DNA from: Hippophae tibetana
Taxonomy: Eukaryota; Streptophyta; Magnoliopsida; Rosales; Elaeagnaceae
Direction: 5' to 3'
DNA length: 64,000 nucleotides
NCBI GenBank assembly: GCA_037013495.1
Contig: CM072810.1
Span: 82,382,449 to 82,446,448, forward strand
The position numbers and the translations under genes are program-made. Positions within the stretch are counted from its first letter, which is position 1. Each line of letters begins with the position of its first letter. Shown here piece by piece: positions 48,291 to 60,499 of this stretch. The notes beneath the pieces were generated by a model. It was not told where the DNA came from. It saw only the letters and a list, made by a program, of their open reading frames with translations, and searched no databases.

Positions 48291-48766
48291 TACTGACTTC
48301 GATACCCTCTCAACACAATTCATGAACTTACGCACAGATTTGCATGTGTTTTCAACTCAACTGAAAGACTTCATGAATATCTACCGTGGTGCTACACCAT
48401 CTTTCTAGTTTATATCATTGCTATATTTTTCTTTATTTCCTTTTGTTTTATCTATTTCAGCTATACTTATATTATTTGTATATTTTTAAATGGAATACAC
48501 GAATGCTAGACGAGAAAATTGTGGTGTGTTCTTATTATGTTTGGAATGTTTATTTACTCTACTTTGTGCCCATTTCTTAATTTGTTTTATTTTTATTGGC
48601 TTTTCCTGTGACAAAAAGGGGGAATAAGGAAATTCACATAATTATTTAATGTGTTACACTTGCTTATATGATTTGTTTTTACCTAACTACTTCACCTTGA
48701 TTCTTGGAAAGCTTGAATTTTTCTTTGTGGTTTATGTTTAAGTAATGTAAAATTAGAATATGCCTA
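48291..48766 (+). other. SIRE-type 3' untranslated region with polypurine tract
   Basis: Contains CCTGTGACAAAAAGGGGGAATAAGG; AAAAAGGGGGA (48613-48623) is the usual polypurine tract of this lineage. The same region continues after the solo LTR at 50593-50767, up to the second SIRE LTR. Confidence 0.6.
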
Positions 48767-50587
48767 CAATGAGTGCTCAAAAAATACTAAAATTACCATG
48801 ATTTTATGCACATTAATTGATTAAATATATATATATATTTATATGATTTTATCATATATTTATATACATATGTCTTTTCGGAATCACATGTATTTTTATT
48901 ATTTTTCAGGTATTTTTGCTTAAAAAAGTAACTTAAAGACTGAAAGAAAAATACCAGAGGCAATACATCACAAAAATATTCTTAAATTAAATGAGGAAAA
49001 GTCAAAAAAGATGGAAAAATTGGACAAAATGGGTCAAAAAGGAGGAAATCGTACACGCAACATCCCCGTCGTGCACGCCAACGCGCACAGTGCGCACAAC
49101 TGTGCCAAGTAACATGTGTGCTACGCCAGCACAACTCCCAGTTTGTGCGCGCAACATGCCCACTTCCACACACGTCCGCGCCCATCCACGTGTGCCGCCA
49201 CGCCCACACCACCATGACATCAGCAGTATGACATCATTATTCACTACTCCGCGTTTTCTCAAATTTTAATCATTTTTTCACCCACTTGTTCTTCCTCCCC
49301 TCACCTATAAATACCCTCATTCTCTTCACTTCAAAACACACCTAAAAACTCATCTTCTCTTTCTTTCTTTCTCTCAATTTCTTAGTTTTTTTAGTTTTTA
49401 GTTTTTCTTAGTTAGTTTTTCTTAGTTTTAGAGTTCTTCTCTTTTTGAGAAGAACTAATTATGTTTTTGTAATTTATTTGCTTTTTGATTCAATAAATGG
49501 GAGTACAAATTCCGTTTGGAGGTTTTCCAGCAAAAGGAATAACATCAAAGTACTGTAACGATTTTATTTTCTTTATAGTTATTTTTTATGTTTTATTCTT
49601 AAATGTTATATTTAATTTGTCTGTGATTAAATTTAACTTTGCTGACTATTTGTAAACATAATATAATAATAACGTTGTTATGCTTGTGAAATATTAAGGT
49701 AAAAATCTCTAAAATGAATTGAGTTTATTTTTATTCAATATTTTATATTAAGAATGTTAGAGAGAAATATATTATTTTTCATTACAAACTTAAATCTGAA
49801 AATTAGATTTTAAGGTTTAGTTATCCGGTCTGATTTAGAGTAGTGTTATTTTATTTATTGGTACAATCGCCCTGTAGTTAGAGTGAAGCTCTATTTCAAA
49901 AGTTTTTATAAGAATTATTATTTGAAAATGTATTGACAACATGTTTTCAATAGTAGTTTTAAAACTTGAAAGTTAGTACTCGGATAATTAAATTCTTTGG
50001 TTTAATTTGGACACCTTGAATAAAGTTTAAACTGTCTAACCCCACCAAAGGTGGAATTTAAATGGTTCATTTTCAATCTCTTAGAAAAAAGGAATTAATT
50101 TAATTAACCAAATTAGTTATCTCCCCCACCCATAGGTGTTAATTGATTTGTTTAGTTAACAAAGAATATCTAACCCCACCAAAGGTGGTATTCATATAAA
50201 AAATAGAGAATCAATAAATATCAATTTATATCTTTAATAACCTAAATAATATGAGCAAGCATAATTACTTAGTTATTATATCCATAAATATTCCACTATT
50301 ATAAATGATAAAATTTGCATCAATATTTATTAAATCTGCATCTATGTTTATTTTTATGTTATTATATTAGAAACGACAAAAACCTAAATATCGTGACAAG
50401 ATGTTTATGATTTAATTTCGTTTTTAAAAGTTTGAATAATAAATGAAAAACCACATATATCTCTTCCTTAGATCGACCTTGGGAGTATACTTATCATTTT
50501 CTACGAAATGATTCGTGCACTTGCGAGAGTTTTATAAATATAAAACCAAAGTATTGGTAGGATCGACGATGCCGGTTTTGCTCATCA
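48767..50587 (+). mobile_element. Solo LTR of a Gypsy-type family (family X)
   Basis: About 1.82 kb, flanked by GCCTA at 48762-48766 and 50588-50592, with no internal region. It ends GCTCATCA. It begins CAATGAGTGC where the fragment at 47957 has TGATGAGTGC. It holds a GC-rich U3 block (49040-49220), a TATA box (TATAAATA, 49306-49313) and the TAGATCGACCTTGGGAGTAT block near the end that plant Gypsy LTRs often carry. It arose most simply by recombination between two LTRs. Confidence 0.8.
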
Positions 50588-50767
50588 GCCTACTAGTCAA
50601 GCTACACAATTTTTAGACTAACTCTACTATGAAAATTAGGATTAAATTGTATTTACTAATATATTAAGTGAACTTGTAGTCAAAGAGTGTTGTTTTCTCA
50701 TAAAATTCTAATAGGGAGCTTGAGAGGTTTATAAGTGTTGATAATTTTGTGGACATAAATTTCATAT

Positions 50768-52050
50768 TGTAATCTCTTCGCTCTTTAGACTTCTCATAAC
50801 TAGTATCAAGATCACATATATTGGATCATGGTTACGATGCTCTAATGACTTATATTAAGGTACCATTACATACATATTTAAGTGTATTTATTATATGCTC
50901 TTGGTTGAATCAATCTTTATACTACGTGAATAAGTTAAAATCCTTTTTAGTTTTATGGATTGATCCTTATAGTAGTTGAATCGATCCGTAATGGATACCA
51001 CTCTGATCCTCTCTTCTCTGCATAAAATTGAACACACTAATTTTACCCAAGGGATCGATCCCCTTTATAGATGGATTAATCCCATTTTAAAAGGACCAAT
51101 CTGATTTTGATCCTTATCCCATCATGTTCAATTACATACTTTTTGAAATGAGGTTTAGAGATTGATCTCTACCTGAGACAGATCGATCTCTCGTCTCATT
51201 GGCATAAATTATTTTTGGGAGGGATTGATCCATCTCATAAAAAGGATCAATCCTACTAATGGTAATGACTGATTTTGTTTTCATATATGCAAATTTTAAT
51301 CCCAATCTATTACCAGTTACCTATAAAAGTGTGTCGCATCAAATGAGTGGTGTTTTTCTCTTTAGGTTTTCCATAATTTTGTTACTAATCTATCAAAATC
51401 ATTAGCACACAACTACATAGCAATTTTTAGGAGCACAAGGTTTTTATAGTTAGTTTCTCTTCTTTTTTTAGGCTTAACTTTATAGTCTCATCTTGCATAT
51501 TTACATGATCATGCTAGTTTAGATGTAATCAAGTTTATTAATTTTGAATCCTTGATTTCAGAATTTTGCTTAAAATTATTCTTGTTCTAGGGTTTGATTA
51601 TGCTTCTTGTTTGCATCTTCTTATCTATCTGGAGTATATGATAGGATTTTCATTGAATTAGTCCATCTAGAACACACATAGCATTGGTATTCAATAGCTT
51701 GAAGAGGGTTGATCAAAATGTCAATCCATATTCATTCACCTACTTTGAGATATTGTGAAAAAGAGAGTGATGACTTGTAAGTAAAGTATACAAAGGTATT
51801 ATCATTATAAGGATAGTATAAGACCTCTTGTGCTTGAACATTATTTTTTTTAGTGGACAAGTTAGGTAATCTTAGTAGATTGGCGGTTGTCCTCTTAGGT
51901 CAAGTTGACCTAGGTTGTCTTCACCTAAAATTATGTGTTAATTACTTAATTATACATCTATTGTTGATCTGTAATTGAATGTCTAGCCATTGGGATTAGT
52001 TTATTGATTTGGTTTTTAAAGTTTTTAAAATAACCTATTCACCCTTTCTG
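50768..52050 (+). repeat. Second SIRE-type LTR, truncated at its 3' end
   Basis: Homologous to 33674-34593 plus 44581-44970, starting TGTAATCTCTTCGCTC. It lacks about 40 bases around the Gypsy insertion point, and breaks off after AACCTATTCACCC, some 40 bases short of the LTR end and without a priming site. Its GATCGATC palindromes are clearer than in the first LTR. Confidence 0.82.
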
Positions 52051-52087
52051 AGATGAGTTTCAAACACCACGAAAGAGCGAGGGTATC

Positions 52088-52600
52088 GCTTTTAAAACCA
52101 CCATGATTGATGATGGTGATAATGACAATGATAAGGATGTTGAAAAATTGAAATTGTTAGCCAAAAGAATTAAGAAAATCTTCAACCAAAGTAATTCAAA
52201 GAGAAACTGGAAACCAAAACATTCAAGAGATAAAAATCTAATAAATCTCAAACCTATGAGCTCCGAAGGTAAGAAAATTAAACCCAATAGATATAGATGT
52301 TTTGAATGCAATTGGATTGATCATATTGCAACTGAGTGTGCTAAAAAAAGAATTGGAAGAGATTTCAATGTTACCCTTAGCGACTCATAAAGTGACAAGG
52401 ACAATCATAATGATTCAAAAAATAATGGCATTAACTACTTGGCATTTATTACAACTATTGGTTGACATTCAATAAGTTTGGAATTTATTCAGACTATGAG
52501 GAAAGTGATTTTGAATTTCAACCCAATAAATTCAATGCAAATAATCTTGATGAATTATTTGTAGACTTAATTGGTAGTAAGAGAAAAAAAAGGATAAGTA
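52088..52600 (+). pseudogene. SIRE-type gag zinc-knuckle fragment
   Basis: Open from 52103: KLLAKRIKKIFNQ, then an intact CX2CX4HX4C knuckle (CFECNWIDHIATEC, near 52291), a stop at 52388, then SDYEESDFEFQPNKFNANNL. It corresponds to 45800-46260 of the other copy, but keeps both first-pair cysteines. It follows the truncated LTR without priming site or gag N-terminus, so a deletion joined the two or the piece comes from another copy. Confidence 0.78.
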
Positions 52601-53178
52601 TAAGTCTCATTATACTTGTGTCTGTGTATTGGTTTTCCGTGTACAAAACATAGTGTCTATTTTCACCAAATGGATAACTTTTCTATTATTTACTTTTTAT
52701 CTTTAATTTATAATTGTTACATAGAGGGCAATGTAAATTTCAGGTTAGGGATGGGAAAGTTTTTTATTTAAACACATTTTTACCTTTTTTGTGTCGTTAA
52801 TGTTTTTTATTATTTTATGAATTTTAGTAGAATTTTAAATTTTTCTTGCATAATTATCATGTATTTTAGTTAAATTTAAGTCTTTCCACTGTTAAATTAA
52901 TTTTTTAAACATTTCATGGAGTAAAATTAGTTAGTTTTTTTTTCATAATAGGTATTTCAATGATAAAATGTTGAAATTATGATAAACCTAAAATCGGTGT
53001 TTAGGAATCAAATAGTGGATACTACCTTGTAAGAATATTTTGAGTCATTATCTTTCTATTATGAGTGATAATATTTTTTTTACTCTTTTAAATACACTTA
53101 TGATCCATTCTAAATTACTAGATGATCTTTATAGATTTTTGCATTGAATGTTAGGATTTTTACTTCTAATAAAGTGTC

Positions 53179-53233
<55 letters not shown>

Positions 53234-54314
53234 CATAAACTGAATGACTTAAGTAGAAATTAAAAGTATATGTCATTCTTCATTCATATATGACTTCTAA
53301 AAAGACATATATATGGGGTTTCCTAAACCAATATAAAAGAAAAGGATAAAAATTAACCACTCAATATATCATACAAAAATGTGTACAAATTGTACATGAG
53401 TCCTCTCTAAAAAACAAAAGAAAATGAGAGAAAAGTGAACTCAAAAATATCCTACCAAGTTGTATAGATGGTTAAATACAAAATAAAGATATGATATAAC
53501 TCCCCAAAAAATCATTTGTATTTTCTTCATCTCTATAAGGCATATTACTTGAAATTTTTATTTAATGAATTTGATTGATGCATGAAAATAATATTTGATT
53601 TCTATATAAATCATTTCATTTAATTCCTTTCATGATATCAATATTATGCATCATTTTGAGCCTTTTATTCTTTAAATATATACGAACCTACTAGTTCATT
53701 TTTTTAAATAAGTTCTATTTGCATATACTTTGGAATGAGTGCTTAAACCAATAGAATTAGTGTTATTAAAAGTATGCCTTGTGAGGTTAGAGTTGAAGAA
53801 AATTCATTTTCCATACATTGAAATTGGACAAATTTAATATTGATACATTTTTTATTTGAATATGAAAATGATTTTCAACTAATTATTATAGTAAACTATG
53901 AATGTTTAGAATATTAAAATGACTTAAACTATGAATTTTAATTGTAAACTTAGAAGAAATTAAAAAGCATGAAAAGTTTTGTTATTTTTTTATTTTTTTA
54001 TTTTTTTATATTTCTCTTTTTTTACTTTGTTTTAAATTTTGTTTTTTTATGTTTTATATATTTATTTATTTGTGTTATTTATTTTTCATATTTGTATTTT
54101 AAATTTGATGTTTGTGAGTATCATCTCTGAAAGCCCTCATGAAACTTAAACTCATCCACTATGACAATCTAAGGATTTAAAGACTTGTTGCATATGCTAA
54201 ATACAATTGTGCTAATCTATGGAAATAATTTAGGTTAGTTTAATTTTATTCTAGTTTTTATTTTTAGTTTTTCATCTTTCTTGCTAAGAGTTAGTAAGAA
54301 GTTGGTTGTGGTTC
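52601..54314 (+). other. 3' untranslated region of a second Athila/Tat-like Gypsy element
   Basis: Noncoding. It shares GGGCAATGTAAATTTCAGGTTAGGGATGGGAAAG-like sequence and the AAAGCCCTCATGAAAC / TTTAAAGACTTGTTGCATATGCTAAAT block with 41460-42960 of the nested Gypsy element, and ends in GTTGGTTGTGGTTC just before an LTR. Its coding part is missing on the left. Confidence 0.6.
53181..53231. repeat. (AT)n microsatellite
   Basis: About 50 bases of alternating AT, preceded by a shorter interrupted run from 53166. It probably expanded by slippage. Confidence 0.95.
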
Positions 54315-56055
54315 TGATGAGTGCTTAAAAACACTTAATATATCATGATTTTATGTACTTTAAATCATAAAATATAATTTTACTTGTATAGGTTTATTAT
54401 CTTTTAAAACAAAACTATTTTTTGGAATCATCAGAATGTTTTTCTATTTTTCTGGTATTTTAGCTTGAAAATGATTTAATTCATCAACACTCAAAAAATA
54501 GTACCTAAAAACACTTAATTGTAACATTGAAGCTTAAAATATAATATATGTAAAATTTATATATGTTCCAAACCATTAAAATGGGTGTATAAGAAAATTG
54601 GGGTTCTAGTTATTCAGAGAAGCGTAAGTCGTAGTGTAGATACTTTATATGCCGCAACATAAGACTAACGAAGTGAGATTACACATTCTAGAATTGTTGC
54701 ATACTGCAGCATGGAAATAGGATGTGCCACGACATGTGTGAAGTGGACCGAGTTCCAACAGTGTACAACCTATTATGCCGCAATGTGGAAATGAATTATG
54801 CCACGAGACTTGCCTTCTGATCCACTATTTTCTCCTTTTCAATACCTATAAATTGAACCCCAATTCTTCATTGTAACATATCCTAAAAATTCTCTCTTAT
54901 TTGAATTCTTATTTTCTTTCAAGATTTTATTTTCTTTTAATAGTTTCAAAGTTCTTCTTTTAAATTGAGAACTGAACAAGTTTAGTTTATGTTGTAGCTT
55001 TAGTTTCAATTTCATAAACAGTGTTGACAATTTTGTTTGGAGATTTTTAAAATAGGAATGATACTAAGATTCTATATTGATACAATTGAGGTCTAATTTA
55101 AATGTATTATTCTTAGATTATCTTTGTGTTGTTTTACATTATATATTTAATTTATTAATCATTTATTAAAATATGTATGTCTAGTTATAAATAGTATGAG
55201 ATATTAGTAATATTCTTATACTTGTGAAATATTAAAGTAGGTAACCCATTTTTATAAAATAAATTAAGTTTTATTTTTCATCACGATTTAAACAAAAGTT
55301 TATTAAAGAAAAATATATAACTTAGTATTTTTCATAATAAACATAATAGTTAAATTTATGATTTAATTATTTGGATCTGATTTAGATTCAACTCTTAAAT
55401 GTTAGTCAAAATATTCTAGATATAATTTAAAGAACTCTATTTCAAAGATTTTTATAAGATTTACTAGTGAAAAATGTATTAACGATATATTTTGCACAAT
55501 AGATTTAAAATCTAAAAGTTAATTTTCAGATACTTAAATCATAAACCTAATTTTGACACCTTGATTAAAAGTATAATTGCATGCTCACCTTTAAGCATTA
55601 ATTAGATGGTTTGTTAATTATTTATAAATTAATTAATATTTAATGATTAATCAATTGATAATCTCAAATTTTGGATATTAATTGGTTTGTTATTAACAAA
55701 AGAATATGATATCTCCCTTAGGATATTTTCTTATTAAAATGGGATAATCAATAAATTTAATTTATATTTTTAATAATCTACTTAATATTGAGCAAGTATG
55801 ATTAACTAACTAATATATCTCCTAAATTTTCCATTGAATGTAAATGTTTATTTGCTAATTGTTTTATTGAATCTATTTTTATTTTTATATATTAGTTTAG
55901 ATTTATCAAACCCAAAAATCGTGGCAGGATGTTTTATATTATTATTTTTGTTTTTAAGAATTTTTTGAATAATTTAAAAACTACATGATTCCTTTTTGGA
56001 AGTATACTTATCATGCACTTGCAAGCTATTTATAAATACAAAATTTATACACTAA
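54315..56055 (+). repeat. Gypsy-type LTR with internal sequence on both sides
   Basis: Starts TGATGAGTGCTTAAAAAC, related to family X (ATCATGATTTTATG), with TATA box CCTATAAATTGAACC (54844-54858). Repeated TGC(C/A)GCAACAT / TGCCACGA motifs lie in U3, and TTTTGGAAGTATACTTATCA near the end. A 3'UTR precedes it and a TTTTTGGTGTCATTGTC priming-site-like sequence follows at 56071-56087. The exact 3' end is uncertain because AAGTTTTGGCACATT and AAGTTTTTGGTGTCATT look like a local duplication. Confidence 0.7.
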
Positions 56056-56069
56056 GTTTTGGCACATTA

Positions 56070-56115
56070 AGTTTTTGGTGTCATTGTCAATTAACAGGTA
56101 ATGACATCAAAAACT
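56070..56115. repeat. Short inverted repeat at the priming-site junction
   Basis: Arms AGTTTTTGGTGTCATT (56070-56085) and AATGACATCAAAAACT (56100-56115) pair over 16 bases with one G-T type mismatch and a 14-base loop. Confidence 0.9.
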
Positions 56116-57872
56116 AACTAAATTTTGTATCATCAACTATCCCCTATGAATTTGTAAGATGAACAAACCGTTAGAACCTCGGACCACCATGTAGAAGGTG
56201 ATTTTTGGTACCCAATGCTTATGTAAATAACAAGATGATGAAGTCTAGAGGAGATATACAATCTCTCTATGTGATTATAAGGAAATATATAGTGTTTGTT
56301 TGTGATTATATGTTATGTGAGAGATATTAGATCTAAGTTATTAAACCCTTTTATGATTGGGGAAATAGTTAACCTTATGACTATTCTTTATCGAATTATT
56401 GTTGACTTATTATAAGATCGTAGATATTTATTCGTAATTACCTCTTTAAAATAATTAAAAAATAATTATTAAACCTTTATTTCTGTATTGAGATTATTTT
56501 CCAAATATGCTTATTTAATGACTTAACGTTTATTAAGTTTGGCTCATAAAACTCTTTAGAGAAAGAGAGAGAGAGATTTCCGTTATCCATATTCCTATCT
56601 TGTTTCTTTTTAATGCTTTTCAAGATGTGTAAAGTGCGTTTAGCTTTGAAATAGTTTTTGATCGAAACATACAAACACAATGACTATTTCAATTTTAAGT
56701 TTTCAAAGAAAGGGTATAATTGTCAAGTTATTTTCTATAATTTTAAATAATTGTAGCATTAATAATTAATTATGTCAATGAGATCATAAAAAAAAGACTT
56801 CTATAAAGATATAATTAAAAATATTTATTATATCAACTTTTAATATGCATATTTTAATTAATTTAAATTTTTTTATAATCATTAATTAATTTATTGATTA
56901 TTGAATATATAAATTTTAATTATACTTTATAATTAAAATGTTATGAAATAAAATTATTATTAATAAATAATTTTTATAATAATATAATTTTCATCTAACA
57001 TCCATATTGTGTATATATATATATTAAAATTATTATTAATATATTATTTTTTAATAATATAATTTACATCTACCATCCATATTATGTATATATACTAAAA
57101 AAATCTCAAATTAAAGAAAAATTATCAATTTAACAGTCAAAATATGATATAATAATTATAATAGATAAATTTAACTATCATTGGATAACCATTTTAATTT
57201 ATAATTTATAATATATGGTTAAATAATTGATTATATGATTTATGATTTTTTTTGTAAAATAATCAACGACATGTTTGGTAATAATATTTATTTAATGATT
57301 TTTTTTAAAAATCGCTTACAAGTTATTTGATAATGGGTTATTTTTTAATTTTTTTTTGAAAAATTTAAAAAATAAAAAAAATTGATTATTATTTACAAAT
57401 TTTATATTTTTAATCATATTCTTAAATATTTATAAATACAAAGTCTTAAGACTTGTTTTATTTTCTAAAAAAATACATAAAAATTAAAAATCTAATTCAA
57501 AAATCTAATTTTAAATATTTATGAATTATCACGAATTTAGATATATATTTTTTAAAAAATAAAAATCATTATCAACTCTAAAGTTAAAATCATTATCCAA
57601 CGATCATTTGGTTCACGGCATGTAATTAGAATCGAAATGAAAATGAAATGGAATGTAAATAAAATAGTTTTGTTTGGTTTGACCAATAAAATCAAAGAAG
57701 TAATCAGTATTATAGTGTTTGATTTACAATGTGAATGAAATAGAAAACACCGTATATTATCTTAATATCCTTATATTTAATAAAGTTTAAATAATAAAAT
57801 TTAATTATTATTTGACAAAATAAATTATTGAAATCATTATTTTTCTAAATAATTATTACTTAAAATAAAATA
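56116..57872. other. AT-rich DNA without recognised gene
   Basis: No coding similarity on either strand. Contains a 76-bp tandem duplication (listed separately) and many poly-A/T runs. Confidence 0.5.
56950..57097. repeat. Tandem duplication, about 76-bp unit
   Basis: Units 56950-57025 and 57026-57097, each AAAATTATTATTAATA... followed by ATAATATAATTT, CATCTA(A/C)CATCCATATT and GTATATATA. Confidence 0.88.
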
Positions 57873-58415
57873 TATTATTAAAATTATTATTTTCCTAAAT
57901 AAGGTTTAGGGTTTTGAGGTTTGAGGTTTGGGATTTTAGATTTAGAGATTTGGGGTTTAGGGTTATATTTGTGGGTTAAGGTTTAGGGTTAAAATTATTA
58001 TTTTTCTAAATAAGGTTTAGGGTTTTAGAATTTGAGATTTAAGATTTAGAATTTAGAGTTTAGGGTTAAAATTATTATTTTTCTAAAAAAAGTTTTAGGA
58101 TTTTGGAGTTAGGGTTAATGGTTATATTTGTTGGTTAAGATTTAGGATAAAAATTATTATTTTTCTAAATAAGGTTTATGATTTTGGGATTTAGAATTTA
58201 GGGTTTAGAGTTTATGGTTATATTTGTGTGTATGTTTAAATTAAAATTATTATTTTTCTAAATAGGATTTTAGGTTTTGGGATTTGAGATTTGGGGTTTA
58301 AGATTTAGGGTTATATTTGTGAGTTAAGGTTTAAAGTTAAAATTATTATTTTTCTAAATAAGGTTTAGGGTTTTAGGATTTATGATTTATGATTTAGGAC
58401 TATATTTGGGGTTGT
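57873..58415. repeat. Degenerate telomere-like minisatellite array
   Basis: Six imperfect units of 78-117 bp begin AAAATTATTATTTTTCTAAATA (about 57873, 57990, 58068, 58151, 58242, 58338). The rest of each unit is built from variants of the plant telomere heptamer TTTAGGG (TTTAGGG, TTTGAGG, TTTGGGA, TTTAGAT) and a TTATATTTGTGGGTTAAGG block. All G-rich strands point the same way (+). Confidence 0.92.
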
Positions 58416-58839
58416 GATAAAATTAAAAAAAAAATTGAGATAAGAATGAAATCATGATTTCTTAAGAAGAGAAGAAATTTTGATTTATTCTATTTTAACT
58501 TTTTAACTCAATTAAATATAAAATTGAAAAAAATTAATTCTGAAATTATTCTTAGAAAAATATATCAGTTAATTATATTCTACACATAAATTAGCTATTA
58601 TTATTTTTTTGATTTTCCAGAAGAAACAGAATTTGATGCAAGAAGTAGACTGCCGACAGCAAGCCACTTGACCCTAAATCCCCGCCTAACTTTGAATTTT
58701 GACGTTGGCTTTTCGTCTACCATACCAATCTATATCACTGATATAGAGATATTTAAATTGAAATTTGCGTTTGTTTTTTTAATAATTATTATTAAAAAAT
58801 TTAAAGAATAATATTAAAATAACTCTTTTTATTGAAACA
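58416..58839. other. Unassigned sequence with a short low-copy-looking patch
   Basis: The stretch 58618-58730 has balanced composition (CTGCCGACAGCAAGCCACTTG, CCCCGCCTAACTTTG) unlike its surroundings. It gives no protein I recognise on either strand. Confidence 0.35.
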
Positions 58840-59330
58840 TGTTGTGAATAATTAAAAATAATATTAGACTTATTAGTTAAAATAGTAGGTGATTAATTTA
58901 AAAGAAAATTCATAATAGGTAGCCTAATTTTGATGAATAAAGAAACGTTTAACATATAAAATAGAAATTTGAAAGCTATAAATATGACTTAATTTTTTCA
59001 TTGTTAATCATCCCAAAAAATAGAGAAAATATTGTATGGAAAGTTTTTAAATGAGATAATTTTGTAGGAAAATTCTCTTGAGCTTGTAATTGCTTTTATC
59101 TTTTGAGTGTATAAGAAAATCAATGAGAGTGTGGTTGTAATAATTTTCTACATAGTGAATTTTTCCCTGGTTGTTTTTTGACAACGAAAGTGAGTTTTTT
59201 TTTATTTTAAAGTTTCTACTATAATTCTTGTATTGTGTATTTTCTATTTCTATATTCTTTGATATTCTACTAAGAAGAATATTAAAAGAGAGAATTTGTG
59301 ATTATATCATTTAATTCAAATTTCCTAACA
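58840..59330 (+). mobile_element. Possible degenerate Copia solo LTR
   Basis: TGTTGTGAATAATTA...TTTCCTAACA ends, a TATAAATATGAC box near 58978 and, further on, AAAATCAATGAGAGTG...TTTTTCCCTGGTTG, similar in flavour to R-U5 of small Copia LTRs. No exact target duplication is seen, so this is only a suggestion. Confidence 0.35.
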
Positions 59331-60494
59331 ACAAAACAATAGATCATAAAAATTATACTTAACCTTCCTTATTTTTTTTTAAACATTTAACTATTATTAT
59401 TACTTATATTTTATTATCTTTATTATTTAATAAAATTATCAATAATTATTATTGTTGTCATAACTTAAATTTCAAGGCACCAATCACGATACTAGGTATT
59501 AATTGTATTAGTATTATATGGTGTATTATTTATATGATATTAGTAATGTACAATAACACAAAACTTAATGATGCTACGTTTTTTCTAAAATGACATACTT
59601 GAAAATATACATGATTTATTTGAAGAAAAAAAATTGTATATTGAGAAGTTTCATTCAAGTAAATGTAAAGCAAACTATGTCACATAAAATATATATGGTT
59701 CAGATGATAAAGTTCACTATTAAAATTTTATAAATTACAGACCTTATTAGTCTAAAGGTGAATAGATTATTTTTAATTTTTATAAATGATAATTTGATAA
59801 CCTAAACAAAATAACCTGACATGCAAAAATGAAAGAATAACATACGATATTTTCAAGTGGAAACAATCTAGGTCACAACCATGACCTAAGAGAAAAACCA
59901 CTAGTTCATTGGATCATCTAACTTTCTACTATGAAAAACAAATATTCAAGTACAAAATCGATCTTATCCTACCCCTCCCTATGATACTATCCTAATGTAC
60001 CTTGCTTACGAGTTCCTGCTCTATTTCCATAGTTTCTAATATTAGCATAAATAGTTTCTAGACTAACGTTCCAATAAACTTCCCAACAATCAGATACGTT
60101 CCCAAATTAATTGCAAAATAGTTAGCATAAAAACATAAATGCATGTATGTATTGTAGAACGGATTTATTAATGTATAATCCTCAATAGATGGTTCAAAAC
60201 ATATATAACTTAAATAAAATAAGATATATCAATTATGAAAATAAATAAATAAATAAATAAATATAGAAATTTTACCACTAAAACATTTTAAAAATGATCA
60301 TCAATTTATATATATATTAATTATCAATTATGTTGTCGCCATTCTTTTTTCTTGTGTTTTTTTTCATCAACTTCTTGTTTCTCCAAATTGATTGGGGAAA
60401 AAATTAGAGATACCCCCAAGGTTTTAAAAAATTTAAAAATATCTCTGAAAACATAACATAGGTTAAATCTAACAGTTATCAAAAATACCCCTAA
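59331..60494. other. AT-rich spacer without recognised gene
   Basis: Contains a short (AAAT)n run at 60238-60262 and a less AT-rich patch at 59870-60110 with no recognised coding content. Confidence 0.45.
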
Positions 60495-60499
60495 CGTTT

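Larger units (their letters stand above)
33674..52050 (+). mobile_element. SIRE-lineage Copia element, nested and rearranged
   Basis: A 5' LTR split by a Gypsy insertion (33674-34593 and 44581-45000), a tRNA-Met priming site, gag to integrase (45069-47956), a foreign LTR fragment, a 3' untranslated region with a polypurine tract (48613-48624), a solo-LTR insertion, and a second SIRE LTR (50768-52050). The SIRE assignment rests on the Gag and on LTRs with many GATCGATC-type palindromes. Reverse transcriptase and RNase H are absent. The second LTR may instead belong to another copy, because a gag piece follows it directly. Confidence 0.7.
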
